The notes under the pieces were generated by a model. That model searched no databases and was not told where the DNA came from. It saw nothing but the letters and a program-made list of their open reading frames with translations. A DNA stretch of 64,000 bases from Klebsormidium nitens (Eukaryota > Streptophyta > Klebsormidiophyceae > Klebsormidiales > Klebsormidiaceae), in contig DF237267.1 of assembly GCA_000708835.1 (NCBI GenBank), positions 39,284 to 103,283 of the forward strand. The letters run 5' to 3'. Shown piece after piece: positions 1 through 11,100 of the stretch (positions within the stretch are counted from its first letter, which is position 1; every line of letters begins with the position of its first letter). The position numbers and the translations under genes are program-made.

Positions 1-586
1 ACCATGGGGGGCTTCTCTGGTCCTACTTCGTGGTGGTTGTACCCCCTGAATAAGAACAGCTGTACAACGTCGCCCAATTTCCAAGCGGCGCCGGACGCTG
101 TGAGGGCTACTGTTAGCAACCCGACCCGAGCATACAGCCAATCTGCAACAAACAAACGACGAGTGAGGACAGAAGATGTTACGACGGACAAGTCAACCCT
201 GAATAGTCGCACCACAGGTGGTTGACTTTCGAATGGTCGACAAGCAAATACGTATACGAGCTGCTGTGGTGTTGACACAACAAAGATCATGCAGTGCGGT
301 AAACTGCATTATGGATCAAGAACCCAGAAGACATCATTGAAGAAAGTCTGACCGGCAGTCCAACAGGTTACAGAATGACGGTGCATTCGAAGAGCACCTT
401 GCGAAAAAAAGGGACAAAGATATCAAGAATCAGCCTCAAAGCTGAAACACGCCCCATCAACTCTCGCGGAGATGCCTCAAAGCTTCTACAAAACTAAAAT
501 TAGAGAACCTTGAAAACTTGGAACACCTGAGAAGAAAAACTTGTTGAATAGATTGTTCCCCGCCTCGTCAGCCTAATCACATGCTC
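1..586. other. left-edge interval downstream of PAO
   Basis: No protein family is recognised on either strand. The 73-codon open frame at 4-225 has no recognisable domain and no splice context. The interval lies beyond the 3' end of the minus-strand PAO gene, so it probably holds that gene's 3' UTR and possibly a short last coding exon that I could not fix. Confidence 0.4.
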
Positions 587-3500
587 TCACCAGAAAGAAA
601 CAAAGAGGTCTTCCACGCATTCCGAGTCTCCAGACATCATGTCAAGCAGGGGGAAAGCATGACCGTTGAGGGTAAACCACATACCTGGTGAAGAGAGGAC
701 CGCAGCTGATGCGGTCAGAAGCACCGCCGCAACAACCAAGCCCACTCGCAACGCCTCTATCTGTCGAAGGGCTTCCTGGCACGTCTTGCAGTGCTTCGTG
801 TGGCCTTCATACCGGTTGAGCACTTTCTGCAAGGATGTCACACGCGGGCAACTTAGGACTGCCGGCGGATCGACGCACGTGGACATGACGCGAAGGAATA
901 TAGGCGCTCGATGCTGACAAATTGACGGCCGACGACCAATCGTGAACCCTCTCAGCGAGTTTCCTGGGCATTCCAAACTTGGACATAGCGAGAAAGGTTC
1001 TGAACTCCCCAGCCAAGCGTCAGAACGAATGCCACGTGGCACTCGATTTCCACTTTGAAAAGCAGACCGTTTGTGTGCTGGCATTTGGGTAGCCTGTGTT
1101 AGGTACCAATCGCCAACTCTAGTCTGAGGCCATCGCTTTTCCCAAGAAAGTGTCTTCACGACAGTTAGTCACTTGTTAAGGCGAGGCCAATAAACCCCAC
1201 AACATTCTCCTATCAAAGAGCATATTGAAGAGCTTATAGTCCCAGCTGGAACAGTGTCAGTGGTTCAATCGAACACACATTCAAGCCCAACCATCTCGTC
1301 ATCGAAATACCTTGAAATTTTTCACTCGAAACACAGATCCTAGCTCATTTCGGTTTTCTAAAATGTCAAGAGTCTGCCCACTCGGACTTTGGCCTAAGGC
1401 CACGGCTGACGAAGAAGCGAAAGCGGAGGGAAAAGAAAGACGCGTATCGAGGGAAGCGCAAGAGAACCGCGTTGCAGCTCCTTCCGAGCTGCATTTGATT
1501 CGAGATCTTCTGTGAACAAGAGTCGATCCGCTTATGACTGAATCACTCAGACCAATTGACAGTAATACCCAACGACTTGCTCGAAAGATGTTGTAGACAG
1601 CGTCCTAAAGCTTCTAACGTTGGCTGACGCACCTCTTTCGGGAGCACTGCTAGCGGGATCTTCGGATCGACCCCCGCCGCATATTGAACGCCCCCGTGCC
1701 CAAACTTTGAGAGCCACTGCCGAAAACCGATGACGAAGCGGTCCGAAGCGGTCGGCATGAAGTAGACTTTGTTGAATTCTTTGGCACTCGCCCCGGTGTT
1801 CGCATACTGGACTTGCTGCAAATTGAAAATGCCAGTACGTTAATGCAAGAGAAGCACTTGGAAGCAGATGTTGCACGTTATTATAAGATTTCTAGTCGCA
1901 CCAGACTTTACGTACTGGATCTGCTGCAAAGGAGAGGACGTGCTACTTTGAAAAGCGGGCATTTGTTGGGAGACCGTGACGGCCCGAGTCGCCCCGTTAT
2001 TACTTCTGCTCTATCGGAAACGCCGAACGAGGAAACAGCTCTGGTAAAAGCGCGGCCTCACTTGATCGAGCAGCTTTCCTTGGTTGAAGGAGAAGCTCCC
2101 TTGTGTTGAGCGATGGCAACATTGAGCATCAGCCGTGATGATCGCCCCAGCGCAAAAACCAAACAGCAAGGATGCCGGAATAGTGGCTGAGGCGTGTTTT
2201 GTCCAGAAACATTATGAAACTGATAAGGAGAAGCATTATGAAACTGAAAGGGAGAAGCGCAATCATGCGTTCTGGCCAGACAGCCCGGCGCTTACCTGCC
2301 AGTGTAGGAAGGAAGCATCGCCATCTAAGATGTCCTGAGACTGGAGATGTGCCAACCAGCGAGGGCGCAGGTACTTGAAGTACCACGGCAACTTGACCCC
2401 GAATGCGTCAATCTGCAACAAAAGGAATATCATGTTTGGGCGACATCGACACAAAAAGCCTCCCGTTTTGCACTTACAACAAAGCCCCGAAAAATGTGGA
2501 CGAATATGTGGAAGTCAGTGAAAAGCACGAGCGGTTGGGAGAGGTGAAGTTGGAAGACAGAACGGCTTCCTTCTCTTCGCTGAAAGCAAGCTTTTAGTGA
2601 AATCACTACTTTGTCCTCAAGACCCGGCTCTGAGGGGTTCGTCTCTGTCTTCTCATTTGGATCGAGGTTCGAGGGGTTACAACGGCAGTTTTTTCAAAGC
2701 ACCCCTTGGAATACGCTCCATTCAAAGCGGCACCTTCCGAAACAGATACGCATCAGTAAAACCGTAATTTCAACCGGCGTCCAACCCGGTTTCATCCATA
2801 TTAGGGAGAAGTCACAGCGAGGAGACGGTGGGCCTCGGCATTTATCTCCCACCCCTCGTCTTCAGAATCGAGTAGGGTCGTCTCACCAACACAAGCCGGC
2901 TTTTCCCGGGCACTGTGGGCGTCATGTAGAGGCAGGTGAAGCTCTCCCGACTTTTGCCGTCCTTTTCAAGGACCCGGTGGTAGTGGAAGCGGCCGGGCGC
3001 TTTAAATTCCACCTGCACAGATAACCAGAAAACTTTAATAGTAATCACGAAGAGGAATCTTCTAGTTAACCAACACTAAAATCCTAAAGCACTAAATGAC
3101 TCGCGAACCCACCCTAACCACCATACTAATCCCACCGCCCTCGTCGGTTCCTTATTACTCTTAGACCTTGTTACTATTAAACTTTACTTCTATCCTGCAC
3201 AGCACCAGACAGCCGTACTCAAAACAAAAAGTCCTCCCACAACGATCTGCTAGGGTAGATCCTCCGCGTTTTTCAGTCGCACTTGGACGGAACCACCCAG
3301 GACCATGAATCAATAAGCTCCGAGTGATAAGCTCCAATTAACCCTAAAACTCCTGACCCAAAACGATACCTGCTACCCAGCCCAACCTAAGCCAGAATTA
3401 ACCCTACCCTTCTTGTTACCTCGGCTAATTTATTTTCAGTCTCAAGTTTGATCCCGGGACCAGAAGCTGGGACTGAGATCAGGTCGGAACTGCGGATCTC

Positions 3501-6500
3501 GTAGGAGCTTATATAGTTGACTTCTACTTTTTACCACATCCAGTTTAGCCGATTTCAAAGGCGTCAGCATCAGAAAGCACTCCTGTCAATCTCATGCTGA
3601 CAGACATCCAATTTGACTACCGAGCCTGCCCCTCAAAACCGGCAGGGTTGCTTTGGCAATCAGGGTGGGCACTCAAAAATGCGGAATGTCAACCGGGCTC
3701 AAACTTTGATCGCGCTTTTCCTTGGGCTATAATCTTTAAATTCTAGAATTAAGCAGCTCTTGATCAACGTAAGATAGAGAGAAGAAAAGTTCCTTTACCG
3801 TCGATTGCATGGAGTCGCTGAAGACGTAACCCCCACTAACACCAGTAAACCCGTCGGCGCCCTTGGACTGGAGCGTCAGCGGGAGGGGCTTGCCTTGCTT
3901 TCTTCGCAAGCCGCCCACTCCGTGATGGGCGAACGGCAAATGAGACGGATCGGTGATGTTCTCTGCTAAGACGTCAAACCTGCAAAAGTAGCAAAGCGAC
4001 CTCGTCGTTCCCATGACATCAGCCACCAGGGTTTAGAAAGTTGACCAGTGACTGACTAATAGCAGATGGGACTGCTCGGCAAAGTTTTTGAGATTGCTTC
4101 AGTCCCGCAGACGGAGGGTTGGTACGACAAAGAAGATGGGAAAGGAGCACAATCCGGTCCTTCGCACCCCACAACGGGTTTCAAAACAGTGCTGCGTAAC
4201 CATTTGATAGTAACAGAAGAGATGCTCGTTCCCATTTGACCTTGGTCTCATATCATTTTTACCACTAACTTCCGACATGGAATCCCGCCGAGACAGTTAC
4301 TGCCCAAGATAGTAGAGAATCGAAGTATTCATCGCACTTAGGTTGAGTTCGGCCGAAGCTTTTCCTACGGCTCCGATCTCTTGCAAGCCACCGCTGCTTT
4401 AACAATTCTGCATCACTAAAAATCTTTGAAGACGATTGACTGCCGCAGAGACGGAAACGGTCTGTATCAGTCGCAGTCCGGAAGACCAACGCTGACGCTC
4501 CTTAGTAGAAGCGGGTCACAGAAACAAGAGCAGCTCCGCCGGCAGCCACGAAAACAAACGAGTGTAGAGAGAAAAGCGCACCCGTATTCCAGATCTCGTA
4601 CTACAGAAGACCGCGTGATTCCCTCTGCATACAGCTCGTCCAGAAGGGGTACCGGCGTCCTCTCAGCTTCCTCCGCTCCTTTCGCGTCCGGCCATACGAA
4701 GAGCAGGTCGTGTACCTCTCTGACGGAGAATGACGTCACCCGGGCGCGGTCGGAGGCGGCGGCACGAGACTCGGGGCCCTCTGTGGACGCCTGTATGAAC
4801 CAACTGTCAATACAAGGGGAACCTAATGCGAGAAGCAGAAAGCACTTCAAGCCGACCCAAGTTGGCAGACGATTGTGAGAAGAAAACATGGGGAGTGCAG
4901 GACGGTTGGTGACAGACTGGACGCGCCAGATAAAGCAGTAGTGGTTCTCAGATTACATAAGATAGCTTGGTCATGCACCCAGAGGGATACATTCGCTTTC
5001 TCCAACTACGAACTATTGTCGACACCACAAGGAGGATGGCTCTGTCGTCGGTGGCAAAAAGGTATCTTGAAGTCAAATATGATAAAACGAGACAATTGTC
5101 GGATCACAATGGGACATGCGCAGAGAAGTGCGACTTGCCTGCGGTATACAAGTACAGCCGCCATCGCCCTTGAACGACCAGCCGTGATATGAGCACTGCA
5201 AGTGTCCGTTCTCATCGATGCGGCCCTGCATCAAGGAACAGGTTGATTACTTTCATTCGAAACCAGCCTTTCTGCAATTGATGGTTCTTGTGATACTTTT
5301 CAAACGTTTCTTCTTTGCCGGGCAATCGAGTTGAGTTCACCAGTGACGGACTCAATTCTCTTTTGCAAGTCCTCTTTAGGCCCCTCAATCAGCCTACAAA
5401 AGTCCCCTTAAAGCCATTTTCAGACCAAAAATACTTCAAACAATGGATCAGCTGCATGACAACAAGTTGGATGGGCAAAAGGATGCAAGGGATTCAAACA
5501 ATGGATCAGCTGCATGACAACAAGTTGGATGGGCAAAAGGATGCAAGGGATTCGATGGCACGTCTATTCAGGCTGGATTGGGGGGAAACGACCCTTACTA
5601 GAACCCAGAAGAGGAGGCGTCAGGTGGCACACGCAAGAGGAGCACATGGAGGAACAAACTTAGCTCCTTTCAACCTGACTTTGTGCGGAACGCCGGTGCC
5701 ATTCAAAAGGTTTCTGGATAGCAAGACACATAAGTGGATCCAGCAACTTTTTAAAAGGGAGTTCTAGAAGCTCAACTTCAGAGCAGGCGTTGAAAGCGTG
5801 GCTTACCTCAGAAAGGGGAGCCAGGCGATGCGGGCACTGGTCAAGGAAGCAGGTCCACTTGTCCTGAGTACGGTCGAACCAAAGAACCATAGGAATGCCA
5901 AGGACAGTCAGCGGCGTTGGCACATTCTTGTCAAGGTCTTCAGGGAGTGCGACACAGTACCTGGAACCAAAGAGTCGACAATTGCAAAAGTCCACATGGA
6001 GTGCGAAATTGGTTGGGTCAAGGACCAAACAAAATAGGACTCCCATTTCCCGCTTTGGTTCACGATACTGGTCCTGTGCTCAGAAGCTTCTCATGTGACA
6101 CTTGCAGACATACCTTGATATATATCACAGAGCACGACAGAACTCCTTTTGGAAGTGCTTCGATAGAAGGATAGGTACGCACCAGTTTGCATTCCACCTG
6201 AAGTCCGACTTCTCCGTTTCAGACTCCTCATCCTCCAGCTCTGGCATCTCATAAGCTGGGGGACTGGAGACGGTTGCGTGCGTTTGCACCACCGGTCTCA
6301 GCTGTCCCCTTCGAGATGTGAGAAGGCCCCCAGTGGCCCTACTATAAGAGTTACTTGCTCCATTGGTAGGCAAGTGTTGAAAAGCTTTTAGAAGGCTTGG
6401 GAAGAGTGGATATCTTGCAACAACCAAGGGCTTGACAGGCCTTATTCCTACATGGCTCCTTCCATGGGGAATAAAGCAACCGCTTAAACCAGATGGGAGG

Positions 6501-6535
6501 CAAACTCTGATGGTGTCGGACAACATGATGGCCAA
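587..6535 (-). CDS. PAO: pheophorbide a oxygenase (PAO/ACD1-type Rieske oxygenase)
   Basis: PAO is a plastid Rieske-type monooxygenase that opens the porphyrin ring of pheophorbide a during chlorophyll breakdown. Exons read 6535-6183, 5960-5807, 5225-5139, 4790-4582, 3979-3799, 3012-2887, 2412-2296, 1815-1633 and 826-685; listed phases agree. The first exon encodes a basic, Ser-rich N-terminus suited to a transit peptide, ending in FRWNANW. The Rieske centre is CPHR (C160, H162) plus CSYHGW (C180, H183) in the next two exons. The mononuclear iron motif is [13 protein letters not shown] (D278, H281, H286). A C-terminal CKTC pair precedes a hydrophobic segment, as in PAO. The nine exons give about 517 residues, near the roughly 540 of plant PAO. 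One short exon between 2296 and 1815 and the true C-terminus are unresolved; the last frame runs open to a stop at 587. Intron 3 uses a GC donor. A PTC52-like paralogue is the main alternative. Confidence 0.88.
1896..1932. repeat. diverged copy of PAO exon 8 start
   Basis: This intronic stretch resembles 1788-1823, which holds the 3' splice site and first codons of PAO exon 8. About 26 of 36 bases agree, including the acceptor-side block TACTGGA..TGCTGCAAA in plus orientation. It appears to be a decayed local duplicate. Confidence 0.55.
2210..2257. repeat. 24-bp tandem repeat, two copies
   Basis: Two adjacent 24-base units, 2210-2233 and 2234-2257, each beginning CATTATGAAACTG and differing at about two positions. 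They lie in the intron between PAO exons 7 and 8, where a short coding exon is still missing from the model. Confidence 0.85.
5133..5138 (-). other. GC splice donor of PAO intron 3
   Basis: The third PAO exon ends CCGCAG and the intron begins GCAAGT. Joining IPQ to ASTEGPESR of the next exon (acceptor at 4791) keeps frame and matches the family order around the Rieske domain. Apart from the GC dinucleotide, the context matches the usual GC-AG donor consensus. Confidence 0.8.
5435..5550. repeat. perfect 58-bp tandem duplication
   Basis: Two identical 58-base units (5435-5492 and 5493-5550) lie in the PAO intron between exons 2 and 3. I see no mismatch, so the duplication is recent, or an assembly artefact. 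It is not coding. Confidence 0.95.
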
Positions 6536-8168
6536 GTTGTGCCTGCAAAAAGGGAAGGATGCAACACGAGTTAGTGAATGAAAGATGTCAAGGGAAGTTC
6601 GGCAGCGGGATTGTGCAACATGGCATACTTGATCGCTTCCAGCAGAACTCTGTACTTCTGATCATGCCAGGGGGCTGAGGGTGTGGGGTGCATGCAGCAG
6701 ATTGGGACGCCCGCATTGCTCAAGCAATCCGCAGCAACGAAACGCAGAGGAATCCACAGCATCTGCAAGATGGTCTCAGCCCCCGTCACTACTGCGATGA
6801 GAAGGTGATAGGTTTCAACCCAACCACGAGTTTTAGATTCCCTTCATGCCTAGCTGCAGAGGCGTGGACTGATGATGTCAAGCACTTGCAACTTGCAATT
6901 AAGCTGCTCTCAAACGTACAACTTTTCCTCACCTCAAATTCAATTTGACGTGCCGCGTCTCGACGGGGCATTAATTGCTTCTGCAGAATTGTCCAGCTCC
7001 TCAATCAGGACCTTGCTGCAACCGTGCAAGGTGCAATCAGGCCAGGAGACCTTGCAAGAAACTTAGAATGTCGCGCTCTTCGTTAATCTGTCTTGGATAA
7101 GAAGCTGCTCAAAAGCGGCCTTCCTCTAGACGTCGTCAGAATCAGAGTGTATCATGCATGCAGGGGCAGGGGTCGTTAGGGTTTGGAGCTGACAAAAACC
7201 CTAAAACTCAAGGGTCTCCTGCTTTTCACCTGAACTTTTCAAGTCAGCTTTCGTTGGAATGTCAAGAGCGCAAGGGCGCTGTGGTTGTTGGAAGCCATTT
7301 GAGCAAACGTCCTGATCAGCATACTGTGGCGCCTAGCAACCTGAAAGCGTGTTGAGATTATCTTTCAAAGATAGTGAAAGCTGTGCCCCTGGTTGGATAT
7401 TGTGGGGTGAACGTTTTCTGGAGCGGGGTGAGTGCTGCGGAACATACCTTTCACTTTGTTGAGCATTTGCTTGCCATGAACAATCTGGCGGCTCGCAATA
7501 AATTTTCTTGTCAGGCTCACTGGTTAGACCTTGGCATACCTCTCCTGAGCACACTAGTTTTCTAGCTTCTAAAGTGTGCTCGTTCAAGTTCAACCGCAGC
7601 TAAATTCTCAACGTCTGAACATGTCTGCTTCACATAAGATGGGGTACTGGCCTTCATGAATCACTGAGAGCCCCCTCAAAAATTTCTCATGATGTGGCGT
7701 CTGGCTGTCGTTAAATTGCAACATCATTGCTTCAAACCAATGCAGCATTACAGGTTCATGATACTCCCCTGATTTGGTCGTTCCACTTTGTCAGTCTCAA
7801 AGTTGCCCTTGGCCTTGAGGTCCTAAATTTGACATTTCTGGAGGTTTAGGTGCACAAAGCCGAATGCACCACCCCTGGAAAAAGTAGCAACAAAGACAAA
7901 CGCAGTGCCAAGTCTCTCAAGCTCGCCAAAAAGTAACTCAGCAAGAGAGCGAGATCAAGCCGTAAAATTTTAACGTTGAGGAAGGAAAGGAAAGCTGGCC
8001 TTACAATCAAACTTTTTATCAACGAGAGTTATCGGTCCTCAGTTGCATATATCAAGAGTATTGCAAGGCCTTAATTACATGCTCGAGAGAACAAACAGAA
8101 TACAAAAGCGTCCAAGGATTGGACTGATCAACTGAGTTCACTGTTGGTTACAGACTTTCTTGTTAAAA
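6536..8168. promoter_or_regulatory. shared head-to-head promoter interval of PAO and NUDT3
   Basis: PAO starts leftward at 6535 and the Nudix/M49 gene starts rightward at 8169, so both 5' regions share about 1.6 kb. No protein family is recognised inside, and the short open frames look random. The only clear motif is the telo-box-like inverted pair at 7175-7207. No core promoter element can be assigned with confidence. Untranslated leader exons of either gene could lie here. Confidence 0.6.
7175..7207. promoter_or_regulatory. inverted pair of telo-box-like motifs
   Basis: GTTAGGGTTT at 7175-7184 faces AAAAACCCTAAAAC at 7194-7207 across nine bases, making an imperfect palindrome. AAACCCTA telo boxes are known plant promoter elements, and here the pair lies between two divergent genes. 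Function is inferred from position only; similar AGGGTTT strings also occur in several introns of this window. Confidence 0.45.
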
Positions 8169-11100
8169 ATGGAGGACCACAAGCCAGAGGAATACGTCGA
8201 GCTGAGAGTGGATGATAAGACCACCATGAAGGTAGAGGAGCACTTTGATGTTCTAGACGAGAACGGGAACCTCACTGGCAAGACAAAGGCCAGGTGAGAG
8301 TTACCGTTTGCCAGTAAGAGACTACTTACTTTTGCGAAGCCGCCAGCGGACAGTGTTGATGCGACAATCCAAAAGATGACCCCTTGGTTTGATTTAAGGC
8401 GCTTACTTCCTAGTGCCAGACCCCACGAACAAAATGTGCTGTTTTAATTCAAAATTGTCCTATGCTCACATTTTGCCTTACAGACGCTACACCCTTCTAA
8501 TGCCTTAAGGTTGTATGGTCGCTCCTCAGCACTGAATAAAGACCGCTCCCTTGAGGACTCCGTCCCTCAGCTTTATCGATTGTCTGCAACTTTATCTCTA
8601 TTTATTTTAAAATGGGCTTCGGAAGCCATTAAACCACCTTGTTTGAAATGAAGAGGCACTCCGGCTCCCTCCGAAAGACCCTTAAACTTTCCAAGAAAAT
8701 CCTGCACCCATTACTTCGACGCTCAGAACGTATCGCAGCCCCCTCGAAACTTTCTACTTGATCAGGTTTCCTGCGCATCTGCCCGGCTCTGCTACAGAGT
8801 CCCTCAGGATGACATTTACGTAAGTAAGGGGTAGCTCCGGATGCTCTTCTCATCACATAGTATCGCGGCTTTGTCCACTTCGTCATCTCGGGCTTGTGTG
8901 GCGCGCTTCCCCGGTGTTCCTACCGGGCAAACTCCAATTCCTAACCCCGTTCTTCTTCCCCACCAGGAGCGCCGTCCACCGCGACGGCGACTTCCACCGG
9001 GCAGTCCATGTGTGGATCTTTGCAGAGAGCACGAAGGAGCTGCTTCTACAAAAGCGGTCCGACGACAAAGACTCTTGGGCGGGGCTGTGGGACATCTCGA
9101 GCGCGGGGCACATCTCCGCAGGGGACGCATCGCTCAACTCTGCCAGAAGAGAACTGGCGGAGGAGCTCGGAGTTACGCTGCCGGCCGAGGCGTTCGAGTT
9201 TCTGTTCGTCTACCTGCAGCAGTCGTGAGTGGCAGTGCTGCTTCGTAAAACTCTGATGAGTCTGGCATCCTGCTACGAATCAATGGTCCGTATTGAGTGT
9301 CGTTGATCATTTGGCTCCTTGATTCACTTTGAAGTCCCAAAATCGCCGCAGGGAGGGTCGAACTCGACGTTAGAGTCTTTGGTTTTGGATTGCCTGTGGC
9401 TTTCCCTTCGAGCATCGGGCAAGAAAATGCTCTCTTAGTCGGAGTTTGCCGTTGTTAATAGTGCCCTGCCGAACTTACCCCACACGTAGCAGGAGCTTGA
9501 GAGGGCGCCTCGCCTAGGCCTTGCTATGGTACCCGGTCTTGCTCGTTCCCGACCCGGCTTTCAGGAACAGAGGCTCTACCTTCGTCCTAAGTCTCGTTTC
9601 CTAAGATCTGCTTCTCCTGCTTCGTGGTTCACTTCTGATCTTTACAAATCCCGCCGAGCAGGGTCACCAACGAAGGCACGTTCGTGAACAACGAGTACAA
9701 CGATGTGTACCTCATCACCACCGCAGACCCCATCCCTCTCGAGGCGTTCGAACTCCAGGTGAGAGGCACACTTTCAACATTCTGTTGGGGGCGCTATTCC
9801 TGGAAAGAAGTGGTATGCGTTTTGTCGTTTCCTACGTAGACTTCAAGGAGAGGCTGTCGATCTTTGCAGGATCCGGTTGAGAAAAATTGAAGCTGAGCCG
9901 AACGGCGTCCATTTTGCGCCGGTTGTGCACAGAAAACCACGAGGTGGTGTATTTGGGTTTGTAATTGTTGGGTGCGAAGATTCGTACGAAAGGAAGGCGT
10001 TTTTCATTGTTCAGAAAGCTCTGCATCGGAGTCGTGAGAGGTCATCAATGGTGCTTTGGGGTTTTTGACACGATCGACAAGTGAGACAGAGTACGATTTC
10101 TTAAATTAGATGTCGGTCAATCGGTCCAGTCTCTCAGTCAATCTTGGGATACTGAGAGTATCTGAAGCCGATATGGCGTCGAGGCCTCGAGAATGTTCCT
10201 GTAGTGTCAAGAGAATTTGAGGATGCTTTCCTAACGAGACTCTCAAATGTAAAATCATTTGTTATTATAACTTTAGTAAAACTGTCTTCATTTTTTACGT
10301 TTCCCTAAATCTAAGCGTTGGGAAAGTAAGAAGTTTGTCAAAAGTGCTCAATTTGCCAGCGGCTCCTTTGCCCGGTACGAAATGAAGCCTCGATTGCCTT
10401 CCAACGGGAAGCAAAAGACTCGATTGGGAATGTCGCTCCGTGCAGGAGTCTGAAGTGTCTGCAGTCAAGTACATGCCTTACAGGGAGTACATCGAGGCGC
10501 TGAGAAAGGGTGACCCTGCTTACGTGGACTATGAGACGGACGGGCCTTACGGGAAGTTTTTCCAGACCCTGGCCGAGAGGTAAGTGCGCGTCTTGTGGAT
10601 GTGAAAGGCCGCTGTATCGTCGGGTATCGGCAAGTTGCTCCGTTTATGCGGTGCATCAAAAGAAGGTCACTTGAGCTACACCTTATCGGTTGTTAGATCG
10701 TGTATTAAAAGCAAAGCTCCGTGGACAAATTTCGGCAAAGAGCAAGGGCTTATGGCTCTTAGCGAAAGCCATTCTACTTCATGTTGGACCTGTCGTCATT
10801 TGTTCTTTGCTTGACACTGCAAACACCACTCGCGTCGTCTGGGCGTCATGTCTTCACTACTTAGGGCTGACTCGTTGCGTCCTGGTCGCGAACCCGCCTT
10901 TGAATTCCCAAAAAGGTAGCCTCAATCTCAAACAGGGGAGAGAAACGTACGGGAAAGAAGGTTTCTCCAAGAAGGCGACGCTCTCGTTAGATACGGTTTG
11001 CATCAGACAAGATATCGCGCTTCTTTCCTTAGGTACGATGGCGATGCCGTCAAGAGAGAAGAGAAGTTGAAGAAGCAGGTGGCTAGATACGTCCCGGTCA

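Noticed and set aside
587-684. Extension of the last PAO exon to the stop at 587 as certain C-terminus
   Set aside because: A good donor (CCAG|GTATGT) lies at 685-680 on the minus strand, so the extension may be intronic; kept only as an outer limit.
4426-4878. 150-codon plus-strand open frame
   Set aside because: It lies antisense to PAO exon 4, whose minus-strand frame matches the family and has proper splice sites.
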